A DNA stretch of 64,000 bases, from the NCBI RefSeq assembly GCF_032854445.1, contig NC_088302.1, positions 31,775,979-31,839,978 of the forward strand. The letters run 5' to 3'. Position numbers and translations under genes: made by a program. Under the pieces are notes generated by a model. The model saw only the letters and a list, made by a program, of their open reading frames with translations. It was not told the DNA's origin and searched no databases. Positions 47,801-58,700 of this stretch are shown piece after piece; the first letter of the stretch is position 1, and each line of letters begins with the position of its first letter. This DNA is from Liolophura sinensis (lineage: Eukaryota; Mollusca; Polyplacophora; Chitonida; Chitonidae).

Positions 47801-48780
47801 CTTTTCAGAATGTTTTTTTCAGACCACCTAGATGAAAAAATATGCCACTCAGACTTACCTTCTGCAAAACATTCGGTGGTATATACTCCATTATATTGTT
47901 GTAATGCGATATGTATCTGTCCCAAAAGATTCCTGAAAACGCCACCAAAAGTCCATAAACTAAACACGGCCGAAATAACTCCCACTTCGAGAAGTCTTTA
48001 CGACCACGACCGTTCTCTTGTGGTTTAGTCCAGGGTAGGATATGTAGCCGTGCTAAACTACTGGTAGGAGGATTCTTCAGAAGGAACAGGTACATGGCCA
48101 AAGATTCCATAAAGCCACTCCAAGTATCCGCAATGGCGTCCACGAGGTAACCGGAAGTGTTCCTGTACGACTTCAGTCTGAACTGAGTTCCGGCATGTGA
48201 CCGGTGCACAACACCGTCGAACGCATCCAGCCAGTTGCGCAGCTGAAACAAAAGGCAGCCCCAGCGCCGAACCGACAGACTGTCCGAGTACATCATCCGG
48301 AATGCAACGATGCACACCACAATATGACTGAAGCTCACCATATTGGCCGTGATGAACGGAAAGCGTTTACTGAACTTGGAATACTCGTCGAAGTATTCGG
48401 CCAGCGGCATGAGTAGGTAATGGTTGCCGTGATTCATCATCAGCAACTTCATGGTGAGAGGACGAAAAGGCGAGTAATGACCAATTGTGGCGTTCACGGT
48501 GGAACCCGGCCATTGTTGCAACGTCTGGTACAACCGACAGTCCATCAAGAAGTAGTATATCAGGAGAAAAGCTGTCGCCCAAAAGACGGGCCAATGTACT
48601 GATAGCGACAACATGTTGCATATTCGGAAACTCCCGAATGAAAATCGGCCGACGAATCGTCGGTTTTCGTTGCAAAAGCCGGGGACAAGAGTTGCGGAGT
48701 ATGAGGCTGCCGGCGCGGACTCTGGGTCCTTCCGACCGCCTTTGGTGGATGACTCGGATTTCGTGTAGTCACTCATTGAA
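38385..48780 (-). CDS. CPES-like CDP-alcohol phosphotransferase, copy 2 (partial gene model)
   Basis: The model joins exons 48780-47859, 40866-40744 and 38465-38385, giving 374 residues from the ATG at 48776 plus an unresolved last exon. The signature is D184, D187-G188, H191-R192, then 16 residues, G209, D213 and D217. This fits the CDP-alcohol phosphotransferase pattern with the longer spacing known for ceramide phosphoethanolamine synthase, but has His where Ala or Tyr is usual. The first 54 residues are soluble and Ser/Lys rich; a membrane span follows at about 63-78, then an NAT glycosylation site and further spans. The expected reaction is ceramide plus CDP-ethanolamine giving ceramide phosphoethanolamine in the Golgi lumen. 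That role is inferred from family. It converges on copy 1. Confidence 0.82.
38530..38808. repeat. minisatellite, unit about 28 bases
   Basis: Repeated ACAACAAACTGTTCAGGTAC with AGCACACG spacers, about nine imperfect copies. The 123-codon plus-strand frame across it is a by-product of the repeat and the following T run. Confidence 0.85.
38828..39124 (-). mobile_element. full-length Meta-type SINE with 45-T tail and target duplication
   Basis: An 11-base direct repeat GGAACTTTTGA flanks the insertion (38817-38827 and 39125-39135). Next to it is a pure T run of about 45 bases (poly-A on the element strand). The complete body follows, ending in a tRNA-like head with A box GTGGCTCAGTCGG and B box GAGTTCAAGACC. 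It lies in the second intron of CPES-like copy 2. Its low divergence suggests recent insertion. Confidence 0.92.
39136..40743. other. intron with interspersed repeats
   Basis: About 39600-39790 holds a repeat (TCTAACTGTTCATGTAAATG, CACCATGGCTTAAGCAGAAT) that recurs in the other orientation at 49.5 kb and 58.5 kb. At 39960-40035 the minus strand is tRNA-like (GAGAGAGCGTCTGCCTTGC, GGGGGTTCAGTTCC) and probably the head of a third SINE family. No exon is seen. Confidence 0.45.
40744..40866 (-). CDS. CPES-like copy 2, exon B
   Basis: The exon is 123 bases between a TTTTTCTTTACAG acceptor and a TGG|GTGAGTCAG donor on the minus strand, phase 0 on both sides. It encodes 41 residues from EQQLAQMKTLRMW to ISIALDKTW and aligns without gaps to exon B of copy 1. 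The middle forms a membrane span. Confidence 0.82.
41181..41205. repeat. (TATG)n microsatellite
   Basis: About six TATG units directly before the tail of the following SINE. A related ATGC/ATGT run at about 41478-41550 follows it. Confidence 0.9.
41206..41476 (-). mobile_element. full-length Meta-type SINE
   Basis: Complete from the ATTTATTTAC tail to the tRNA-like head (GCGCGTTAACCAACTGAGCC). It lies between two ATG-rich microsatellites, in the first intron of CPES-like copy 2. Confidence 0.92.
41562..42000. other. intron sequence, no feature seen
   Basis: AT-rich, with no exon or repeat recognised. It may include degraded upstream LINE sequence. Confidence 0.3.
42001..44060 (+). pseudogene. 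LINE (CR1/Jockey-like) remnant with broken reverse transcriptase
   Basis: Frames in order show LLKDIGDTHAPLKTKHI, then LSNLKPKKATGLDQIPSKLI (start of the reverse transcriptase domain), DKTNYRPTT, GVPQSSILESVLFNIFIN, LLNYPDNTTLSA, and a C-terminal part with NQERGLGLVFNDRSSS and VYKAIHGFRPKYVKDLF. The order is that of a non-LTR retrotransposon ORF2. At least six frame changes and stops break it, and the catalytic YADD-type motif reads YPDN. It sits in the first intron of CPES-like copy 2, in antisense to it. It is dead; the clade is tentative. Confidence 0.82.
44061..44816. other. intron sequence, no feature seen
   Basis: AT-rich sequence; possibly 3' untranslated LINE sequence at its start. 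Confidence 0.3.
44817..44888 (-). mobile_element. Meta-type SINE, strongly 5' truncated
   Basis: Tail and the first 50 bases only, ending at TACGACGGCTGCG. Confidence 0.85.
44889..45642. other. intron sequence, no gene seen
   Basis: A short (TATG)n run lies at about 45300-45323, with AT-rich sequence around it. Confidence 0.35.
45643..45858 (-). mobile_element. Meta-type SINE, old, near full-length
   Basis: From ACTCAAGAATAGTTTATTTA through a mutated centre to GCGCTGGCGCGCTAATC. The tail is lost. Confidence 0.75.
45859..46261. other. intron sequence, no feature seen
   Basis: Nothing recognised. Confidence 0.3.
46262..46488. mobile_element. MITE with 25-30 base terminal inverted repeats
   Basis: CCCTGGGCCCGTATTTATCA at the left is mirrored by TGATAAATATGGGCCCTGG at the right, with CTTAAG just inside both ends. 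About 225 bases, non-coding. Confidence 0.75.
46660..46790 (-). mobile_element. diverged Meta-type SINE relative
   Basis: ATTCCGTGCTCAGGATGTG, a degenerate centre and TACTGACGAACTTTCTCGCG match the variant form seen at 10.2 kb. Confidence 0.4.
46956..47219 (-). mobile_element. full-length Meta-type SINE with target duplication
   Basis: A complete element from the ATTTATTT tail to the tRNA-like head. ATCTGTATAA flanks it (46946-46955 and 47220-47229). It lies in the first intron of CPES-like copy 2. Confidence 0.92.
47230..47858. other. intron sequence with short local repeats
   Basis: Several imperfect copies of a segment like TTTTCAGAATGTGTGTGGAA lie between about 47520 and 47820. A piece at about 47643-47680 (GGGAATTGGCCTTGTGATTA) matches the repeat at 33.1 kb. 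Confidence 0.45.
47859..48780 (-). CDS. CPES-like copy 2, exon A (catalytic exon)
   Basis: A TTATTTTGCAG acceptor on the minus strand precedes the exon and ATG follows four bases inside it (48776). The 306-codon frame ends at AAG|GTAAGTCTG, phase 0. A longer frame upstream of the acceptor is intron read-through and was not used. The exon carries the soluble N-terminus (MSDYTKSESSTKGGRK), the first span, the shared block LAEYFDEYSKFSKRFPFITA and the whole phosphotransferase motif, and ends EYIPPNVLQK. Confidence 0.87.
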
Positions 48781-51700
48781 CTGCAAAATAAGCAAAACAT
48801 ATACAAGATTAATGTAAACGTCAAAGACAAAAGTACGAAAAGCAACTAGTCATTCCATGGAACCTGTATTAAGTCCAGGAAGATTTTACATACCGAGTAT
48901 TCAGGAACACATATAAATGGCTCTATTCGGTACAGATTTTTGCATGCTTTGTGATCAACTGCTTCAGTACAAGTGTTACACTTTGTTATAAATTTGTCAA
49001 TGTAGCCATTACATGCGAATTTGCCACCATTAGCAACTTTAATTTAAATACAACCAAAACATGATGATGTATAAATCTATGAAGGTGACAAAATTCCCTT
49101 GGTTCATCAGGAAAGAGTCTCAGAAGCACCGAGCTGTGTAGATGCTGATAAGCAGGTCTAGGGAACATGATGTTCGCCAGAGCTAGTGAGTTAAACACCA
49201 ACTCTGGCCTGAGGAACTAAGTCAAAGTCAACCATGCTGAATATTACCGCGTCTTCCGGTATTGGGGCTTAATGCATTTCCCAGAATTCGAAAATTAAGT
49301 GAATCATCTGAATAAATAGTGATAAGTGAGTGAAATATTCCGGAGACCTCCTGTTCACTTAAATATAGAGATAGTTAAGTTCATACAAACAAGCGTAAGC
49401 TTGTTCATTACTTTTTTTCGGAAACGGACGTGGGTACGGACGGACGGACATGCGTGATTACGACTGCTGGCCAAGACCATTGACGTCTAATAAGTTGCCA
49501 TTAACATCACTGCATATTTTTGTACCTAATTCTGCTTAAGCCATGGTGCTAGGGGGCGTGCAAATTGCTGCCATTTATACATTTACATGAACAGTTAGAA
49601 TAAAATCTTGAATGAGGTAAACTGACAAGAGACCGTACTTCACCGGTTAAGTGTGACCATCAGGTCGATAAAAGAAACAATTGTCAAGTAGGCCTGACCT
49701 GAGATACAACAATGTTTACGGCAAAAACATTTTCCAATAGCGCATGCCTTGTTAGGCCCAGCTTCTTCCCATTCTGCCATTGTTGTTGTTCGAGTAACCC
49801 AGACTATTTTCGTTGACCGATTCTATTTTTGATAGCCACTTTGGATCCGATTCACTTGTTCGTCTTTTCCCGTCTGGGGATGTGCGGGAGCGGGGCTACT
49901 AAGCGATAAACGGTCCATAAATACCAATCTACAGTATTCCCGGCTTCAAATGAAACAGACGTTCACATTAATTTAAAAGCCTGTACCATCGACAGTAAAA
50001 CCAAAGCAGCAAACGACAGTGTGATAGTTAGTACCAGGTTTCTTGTACTCAAGTCTACATACGTCCGTCCCAGCTAAACTAAAATCAATTCATCACACTG
50101 TAGCCACCATATGGCTGAAATATTGACAACGTGTTGTTAAGCTATAATCAGTCATTCATTCATTCATTCAACCATTCATTCCATGAAAAGTATAGACAAG
50201 ACAACAAAATAATGTAGCTACAGTTACTTCAGAAGACGGTGGAGACGTACCCAATGACCATAGGGTTCAATGTAAACAGCTCAATAAACTTTCTCAAGTT
50301 ACAGAAATAACGCTTTAAATTTTCTCAATATTCTCGTTTTAACTAACATTGAACTACAACATCCCGGTTATTCAACATAACAAAAAAATTAGAAAGGTGC
50401 AGTTTTTAAACTGCACTAATGCATATATACATTCGTTCAATTGTTTTCTTTTCCTTAAATCTTGTATGTACAAACACAGAGCGTTACGAATCCACCATAC
50501 TTATCATGAATAAAGCTGGCTATATTCAACGATGCTAGAACAACTCGTTTTTTTTTTTTCAGTGGACTGCAGACAGCGTGCAACTAATCATCTTTGGCAA
50601 CGAAGTTACTGACGAACTTCACAACATGTGACATACAGGGGCCCGTTCCATAAACTTGTTGCTATGTCGCATCAATCGCATGAACAATGGTGCCGTATCT
50701 CTTCACTTTATTTTGTCATGGAAATTGAACTAGGTGCATTTTGACAGGTGGGTTCTGCTTCGTAGAACGTGACCCAGATATGCACAACATAGGCGGTGAA
50801 GCAAAGTGTTCATGAACGACAGTGAGACTTCAAAATCGGCAAAACTAGTATCACTGACCACTACTTGTCCCTAAAGCCCCATTATTGAACTCATACCTCA
50901 CTCTAAAGCCTTAATGACATAACATAAATGAAGCTCTTGGTGTATTATGGTATATGAGTAGCTATTATAAAAAAATACGGTATTCATGAACTATGGAATC
51001 GATTGGAAATCATCAAGATGTTGGCCAATCAATCCCAAAACAGGGAAGAGATTTTCACGCAACTTCTATTGTTTCGTACAGGCAACGCTATTAGTCTATG
51101 TAGAAACTAATATCATAACCAAATCAAATGTGTCAAACAGTGTTCATCGTTTTTGACCTTTGGTCTGTTATGTCATTCCCAAATTCTTAACGCAACTGAA
51201 CGATTAGCAATCACAGGCATTACTATATGATGTTGATTTTAGTGGCCTTACATTCGAACAGACGACAATTCACGTGACCAGTACAAGCATCAATCGGTTC
51301 TGCATCTTGTCGTCGAAACAAACAGCCCTATACTAGCAGTCTCCCAATAAAGACGTTCCAGGTCAATAATCTCAAGGCGAATTCTCCCAAAACGACGTAT
51401 AACAAAAACCAACAAAGAACTAAGGAAGTATATGGTATAGTACACAAGTACAAAAATAGGTCAGAATCATACAAAGATAAACAGTCAACAGTTTTCAATG
51501 GTGTTGGAAAGACGCAAGGTATGTTCTAGGCGTCTGAGGCATGCCTAAACATCTTGCTGGCGCATGATGAAGTACGATCAGGACACCGAAAAATACACGT
51601 GTTTACAACGGTTTGGCACTTAAAGCGAAAAACAACGTCCGCGGTGTAGTCATCGGGAGTCTAAAATGTCAATATAACATGCACAATGGTGAGCCATGGA

Positions 51701-52199
51701 CGTTGGGCTCATGTTATAATTATGGCTCCATTACAGAAAATACGCGGCGGAAAACTTACTGTAGATAAGTGCACTCCCTCCATGAAGGACAACAAAATCA
51801 GATCGTGTATAGGTGGTTGGATATGTAGTTTTCTGCCTGAGGTTCGTAGTGCACCCGTCCCCTGTAAACCCTGAGAGGCCGGGCAGGGTATATTACCCGG
51901 CGACACGAGCCGAGTCCGATCTTAACGCTCGCTCTAGGCTATACAGGCTCATCGTATGCTCACTATGATATGCATCTCACAGGCTTGCCGCTCCAGTGCC
52001 TTTGTTTTAGCCTTGACTCAGTTTGGCGGATAAATATAGCGATTCCATGAGGAGTCTGGATGCTGTATGCAGAAGGGGGTCGCGCAGTCACCGGTCAGCC
52101 AAACGTCGCTATATAGCTTTGTACAGCTGCGACATACGCGTGGTTGTAAGAGGTAAGCTCTTCAGTTCATACTGGGATAACACGCCATTTAAGAGAGAT
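48781..52199. other. upstream region of CPES-like copy 2
   Basis: About 49470-49690 holds the interspersed repeat also seen at 39.6 and 58.5 kb (TTTACATGAACAGTTAGAAT). A Meta-like scrap (AAGTTACTGACGAACTTC) lies near 50605, and about 51330-51410 holds the inverted partner of the 33.1 kb repeat. A minus-strand donor ACA|GTAAGTTTTC near 51755 in a less AT-rich stretch (to about 51960) could end a 5' UTR exon of copy 2; this is a guess from the splice signal. Confidence 0.35.
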
Positions 52200-52472
52200 A
52201 TTTATTTATTTATTTGATTGGTGTTTTTACGCCGTATTCAAGAATATTTCACTTATACGACGGCGGCCAGCATTATGGTGGGTGGTAACCGGGCAGAGCC
52301 CGGGGGAAACCCACGACCATCCGCAAGTTGCTGAAAGACGTATGGCCGGAGAGGAAGCCACCATGAGCTGGACTTGAACTCACAGCGACCGCATTGGTGA
52401 GAGGCTCCTGGGTCATAACGCTGCGCTAGCGCGCTAACCAACTGAGCCACTGAGCCACGGAGCCCCCCCCCC
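52200..52472 (-). mobile_element. full-length Meta-type SINE
   Basis: Tail to tRNA-like head, with GAGCCACT duplicated at the head end and a C run (52466-52477) followed by CA repeats directly beyond it. A small deletion has removed the TCCCACGTACG segment. Confidence 0.9.
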
Positions 52473-52539
52473 CCCACACACACACATACATTTAACAGAG
52501 ACACAGATATGGTCTTGTTGCCAAAAACATGCAAATGAC

Positions 52540-53320
52540 AACTTTAAGTGCATAAGAACACCATAGCGCCATGCAAATGACAACTATAGGTGTTTAGACT
52601 CTCCACAAAAACCATAGCGCCATGCAAATGACAAATGTATAAGACTCTCTACAAACACCGTATGGCCAAGCAAATGGTAGTTGTATGTATATCAGATTCT
52701 AAACTCCACAGGTCCATGCAAATGCAAGGGTAAGTATGTATGGCTCCCTACAAACACCAAAGTACCAGGCAAATGACAACAGTAAGTGCATAAGACTCCC
52801 TACAAACACCAAAGTACCAAGCAAATGACAGCCGTAAGTATATAAGACTCCTAAAACAATAAAGTACCAAGCAAATGACACCCGTAGGTATATAACACTC
52901 TCTTCAAACACCAAAGTATCAAGCAAATGACAACCATAAGTATATAACACTCTCTTCAAACACCAAAGTACCAAGCAAATGACAACCGTAAGTATACAAG
53001 ACTCCTAAAACAATAAAGTACCAAGCAAATGACAACCGTGAGTATATAAGACTCTCTTCAAACACCAAAGTATCAAGCAAATGACATCCCTAAGTATATA
53101 TGACTCCTACAAACACCAAAGTACCAAGCAAATGACAACCGTGAGTATGTAAGACTCCCTACAAACACCAAAGTATCAAGCAAATGACAACCGTAAGTAT
53201 ATATGAGTCCTAAAACAATAAAGTACCAAGCAAATGACAACCGTAAGTATATAAGACTCTCTTCAAACACCAAAGTATCAAGCAAATGACAACGGTAAGT
53301 ATATAATACTCCCTACATAA
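52540..53320. repeat. minisatellite, unit about 52 bases, about 14-15 copies
   Basis: Units of CCAAGCAAATGACAACCGTA then AGTATATAAGACTCTCTTCA and AACACCAAAGTA. The first two or three at the left are more diverged. Frames across it on the minus strand repeat themselves and are not genes. Confidence 0.93.
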
Positions 53321-54514
53321 TGCACCATTACGTTGTACGATGTCCTACTTCTGGTCAATCTTATTGCCTTAAATATTTAATTTTCTCGACTTCAACTGAA
53401 ACCTACTCGTTCCTGTACTGAGTATCGTGTATGTCCAAGCCATTTAACTAATCATTTCATTAAAGTTCCGATCCACTGTCGATAACTTGCTCAGGCAATG
53501 GCTGCAGCCATAACTTTCCAAATTCTGGAATTTAATAGCGATAATCTCGCTTGTAATATGCTTTGGACAGAAAACATCATCTTTTTATGCACGAAAACTT
53601 TCCATGCACGCATAGCTGTATGCATTGCTTCCTGGTCCTTTGACGCTATTTGGCTTCCAGTAATACCCTGACTTGATAGGCACAGTCACACATTTTAATT
53701 AAGTTAATGTAACCTAATACTAGCTATTGGTTTACTCCTGTGCCACATGACCTCTAACCTTAACCCCCATTACTGTTACATGCATTATACATTCAACTGC
53801 CTCACACAAGACTTTGTTGACAACCTGTAAACCAACAAAGGACACCGGCTTTATGATTACTTTGAAAATATGTATTTCATTGTAGAGTAATGCCGTAATG
53901 CGTGTACTGGCGAACTTTGCAACGTGTTCCCGAGGCCTCGGGCTATATTTTGGAGAAAGGCAAGCTGTTTCCAGTGTAGTCTCTAGAATCCCGTATCTTT
54001 TTTTGACTGGACTGTACACCGGATGCCAGAGGATGGTTTGTGCCAGGAGATTTGTTGTGTTGCTGCCCAAAATCATGTGGTTGCCCATCCTGGGCTCTGT
54101 CATGCAGTCATTCAGATTTATACAGAGTACACACAAGGAAATCGATCAGTTTAGATGACTTTTTCCTCAGAGCAACCCATTATGATACCTTATACATGCA
54201 TGTATTGTATACACAATTCCACCTAACACGTTTGCACCCTTTCTCCGAAACTCCAGACACATTCTATTTTGAACGTTTGTTTGTAGCCTGCTTCCTGTAT
54301 TGTTTCTTCTATAAATCTTATTGTCCAACTGTTTCAATGGAAAATTCATTTGAGAAACAGTACTGTTCAGTGTATTTTATTTTCGTTTTCCCCCTTTTCC
54401 ACCATTGTTTCCCTATGTATATTTATAGCCTGTACTTCGTCTTTCCTCACATCCTGTTGAATATAGGATTCGCATTAACGCAGCACAGTTACAAAAATAC
54501 ACTTTACTTAACTT
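53321..54514. other. no supported gene
   Basis: Overlapping frames of 134 codons (-) and up to 210 codons (+) occur. Neither shows a known motif or splice support, and the longer one runs into the next SINE. Confidence 0.35.
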
Positions 54515-54672
54515 TCTATTTATTTATTTTATTTGATTGGTGTTTTACGCCGTACTCAAGAATATTTCACTTATACGATGGCGGCCAGCATCATGGTGGG
54601 AGGAAACAGGGCAGAGCACGAGAGAAACCCATGAACATCGGCAGGTTGCTGACTGACCGACTAACTTTCTAG
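54515..54672 (-). mobile_element. Meta-type SINE, 5' truncated
   Basis: Tail and body to GGCAGGTTGCTGACTGACCG; the head is absent. Confidence 0.85.
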
Positions 54673-55339
54673 CATATAAATATATTTACTCCTGTATATA
54701 CGCAATGTGCTCTGCAGAATAAACCTAAAATTCTGAAGTGTAATGACTGTTCTTTGTAACTGATTTAAAACCAAGCTAAACTAATTATTTTGTTTGCGTG
54801 CAATTACCACACCCGTACAGTCATGTTTGAACATTCTGAGAGTTTGCCCGAATAGGCGTTACATGGAATGCTTCAGGTGTGCGGCTTCGATTCTCAGATT
54901 TTGCATCTCGTTTCCTATTCTCTGGAGTGTAATTACACAGAAACGCACAAGGGTTACATAAAAATCCTAATTAGAAGAACGGGGTGTATCAGAACCGCCA
55001 GGCCTGGTGTGAACTTTCAAGCTGATGACTCAAGCCTTAAGGACATCTGTGTTTAAAATTTGAAACCCCTCAATTTACTGATGTTTAAGGAATAAAAAAA
55101 TTTAAATGTTTCTTTTGCCATGCTAATTACTTCCAGGAATTGCAACACGTAAATAACTACATCATTATACTAATTTTTTTTCAAATCATACTCAACTTTC
55201 TGAACAGGATTCAAGCGTGGTTAAACCAACGACAGATGGATGGACTGACAAGACATTTTTTAAGACATTTTTTGATGTTTTACGACATACTCAAAAATAT
55301 TTCACTTCTACGACTTCCGCAGACATTCTAAAAATGATT
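54673..55339. other. no gene; degenerate SINE tail at 55264-55330
   Basis: TTTGATGTTTTACGACATAC with CAAAAATATTTCACTTC is a Meta-type SINE end. The rest shows nothing recognisable. Confidence 0.4.
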
Positions 55340-55755
55340 GCAGACAAATGGACGGATGAGCGGACATCCCATGATGCGACCTTTACAATGTGTGCCCATG
55401 TATGTGACTGGGTCACTGACGAGAGACAAATGGACGGAGGAGCGAACATACCATGATGCGACCTTTACAATGTGTGCCCATGTATGTGACTGGGTCACTG
55501 ACGAGAGACAAATGGACGTACCAGCGGACATCCCATGATGCGACCTTTACAATGTGTGCCCATGTATGTGACAGGGTCACTGACGACAGATGTATGGACG
55601 GACGAATGGACATGCGATGGTGCGAACTGTTCAACGTGTGTTCATGTAGGTTCCTGGTTAAAATGATGACAGACGAATGGACGGACGTGCGGACACACGA
55701 TGGTGCGACTTTCATAATGTATGCTCATTTATGTTCCTGGGTAACTGACGACAGG
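55340..55755. repeat. minisatellite, unit 82 bases, about five copies
   Basis: Units contain GACGAGAGACAAATGGACGG, CATGATGCGACCTTTACAAT and CCCATGTATGTGACTGGGTC. The first units are nearly identical and the right-hand ones diverged. Confidence 0.92.
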
Positions 55756-58700
55756 TGAATGCACCGTGTGACCTTTACATCGTCTCGCCCTGGGTCTCTT
55801 TCCATCCGATCTATCGTCCCTGGTTTTACGAACTACAAAGGAATAAAACCGACACGCGAACGAGCGGACACACTGTGGCGCAACCTAAACAATGTGTGTT
55901 CTTTAATATACAAGATTTTCTATGAAAAAAATTAATATTGGTAAATATTTGCCGTAGGCTATAAGCAACTCGATAATGCTGGTGTGCCTTTTGATAGTCA
56001 ATTGCCAATACGATGAGCGTTGTGAAAGTTAATACCCGAATGTCTAGGATGCGACTGGCCTAACTAATAAAATGTCTCCGACACCAGGGCTAGGTCGGTT
56101 AGGTCATGCCAAGAAACACATAACAATGATCGACAATTAAGACCATCATGTTACAAGTACAATAATGTATCAGGGCTGAGTCATGGCCTGTAGAGATACT
56201 GAACCACCCCCAACACAGGCGCTACCCCCACCCCGCCTCCCAACCCCACCACCTTACCCCCACCACGCCCCAAATGGCGCAAAAAACAAACATTCCTAAA
56301 TAGTCCAGTTTTACTGTCAGTGTTGGGGGAACTATCCCCTTTCCAATAATACAAAGAACGCAAGTGTTATCTGTACATATCTTTTCGTGAAACGCACCTG
56401 TTGCTGTTAAAAGTATATAAGTGTTTATAAAATCCATCCTGTTCAAAACAAACCAAGGGAGAGGCCACTTCGCTAGAAGAGACAAGACTACAGTTAGCCA
56501 TTGTCAGTCTTATGAGTGGGTCAGGAGTCGACTCTCCCGACTGTTTGTTCAAGCCTGGTAACAATTTCCCTGGCGGTGAATTACGTAACTAAGACTACAA
56601 CATGCATGAACTTTGCACATTGGGTAAACATGACTTACGGAACCCTCGTGTGGATGTGTAGGCAGCCATTTTACTCAGCGTTATACGATTGTTTTCAGTG
56701 CACCACAGCTGTTTGGGTGCATGGGTGAGCTGGTTGTATTTGTGATCTGTCACTGCATTGGTTTGTAGCTAGAAGAGGTGTGGTGAGACAAGCATTTTCG
56801 GAGTGGGTTAGTAAGAGGCGAGTAACCAGGATAGGATAGGATGGATGGAAATGTTATGTCCTGCATGAAGATGCGAGGAGGGGTGGGGAGAGGAGGGGTG
56901 GGAGAATGCGGATCTCGCTTCTCAACCAGAGCTATGACACTTTGCCCTGACCCATGCTGCCAACTGGACACCCTGACATATGCATAGCTCATCTGTCAGA
57001 ATAATGAGAAGTCACATCAACTACGCAAATCGTATAACATACATCTCCAAACACCAATTGAAACTACTTTACATTCAAGTTGTTTAGTTACCCATGCTTA
57101 GGCGGTTTAAGAAAAGCACAGCAGACTCACCTGGTCTAAACAGGTCACCCCTATAAGCTGGAAGGAACCGAACGATTAAATTCCATGTGACCACGTGAAC
57201 AGGCACAGTGTACTGGAGATTCGTAGTGAGAATTTGTGGACTGAGACAGGCTCCCCTAACACCCGTCACCACCGCCCCCCCCCCCTCCCTCCCTCCCCTG
57301 TTACCGTCCCCGTCCCCGTCCCACGCACACAAACCCCAGCCAGAACAGATCATCTCTAAACCGCACAACGCCGTTTTCCCGCTTCTTTTCTTAAAAATAT
57401 AAAATTATAATCTACCGTTTAATATCTCCTAACTTAGGTTTGGTAGCAAAACTGTAGGAGACACATGAACGAAAAACTTCACCTCAATACATAAAATACT
57501 GAAATCGTGAATAAGGTAATTTACGGTAATTAATATGCAGACAGAGTATCAGCGATGGAACATCGCCTTTGTGTCAATGTGTTTTAAATGCATGTAAAAC
57601 TTCAGGTCAATACATGCTGTACTTTTTGAGATACCCCTCAACATTTTGTTTAAAACTGATTCTAATACACAACACACTAAGTCAGGAATTCAGTAATTGA
57701 CAGTATATAGTATATACACACAGAATCAATGATGGAATATCTCCTTCTTGTTATCGTGCTCTACATGTGAGCTCAATGCCTTCAGCACTTTTGATATACC
57801 ACTCCTAACATTTTCTTTGAAGGCAATGAACACACTAGCATGAAGAACATGTCAGATAAAAGACCATTACATATTGTCCGGGCAAATAGTTCGACTTATT
57901 TCTTAGAATATTTTTCGATCTAGTAAAATGCATTTAAAACTTTGGATTCTACTGTGGCCTTTTTTGACCGTATTGAGACCAGTGATGTCACTTCAGCTTT
58001 GTGCCACTTGACACTCTTAGATTGCTATGTTTCATCATTCATAATGCATCTTCATTTAGAGCTATGAATGTATTCAACAAATGGACCTTGAAACGAACCA
58101 TTGCAAGACAGAAATATTGCTGTGGCGTCACTGATACCCTCTGGGTCCCAATAGACCACCATAGAATCCATGCTTTTAAATGCATTTTAGTGGGTTAGAA
58201 AAATTATAAAAACCTAAATCAAACTATTTTCCTGAACAGTGTTCCATGTTGAGTCATACCAGTGCTGTAACTGTTCTATAAGATCACACTCTCTAATGTG
58301 ACGATTCAGCGTGGCCGCGCATGTGCGGTAATGGTTAAAGTGTCTTACACGCGTGACGAGCAGATGATTGTTCATTAAATGTGATGACAACACAGTATTT
58401 AAAGTGATTCTAAACCAACGACGTCCAATAAATTGCACCTAATTTTGCTCAAGCTCTCCTGTTGGGGGATGTGTAGGCCTAAGTTGCTGGTACTTCAGCA
58501 TTTACATGAACAGTCAGAATAAAACCTTGACTAAGGTACACTTAGTATAACCAGTTTTTCATAAGTTAATTTCAAAGCATAAATCTAAACATCAAAGCCG
58601 AAATCCGTCTACTTCTCATAAACCATTTAAGTTGATAATACCAAAACCCATTTCAAAAACAATCTTCCCGACGAGCTCTCCAGGGTGAACAGAATATACT

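Noticed and set aside
47678..48028. Plus-strand frame of 116 codons across the end of CPES-like exon A
   Set aside because: It is the opposite strand of the real exon and its intron, with local repeats making the N-terminal part repetitive.
52699..53285. Minus-strand frames with repeated peptides
   Set aside because: They follow the 52-base satellite and carry the same peptide repeatedly; no start, signal or splice evidence.
53732..54136. Minus-strand frame of 134 codons
   Set aside because: No recognisable domain, no splice sites, and an overlapping open frame on the other strand.
54040..54672. Plus-strand open frame of 210 codons
   Set aside because: No motif or start context is seen, the composition is Phe/Tyr rich, and the last third runs into a SINE. 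No splice support.
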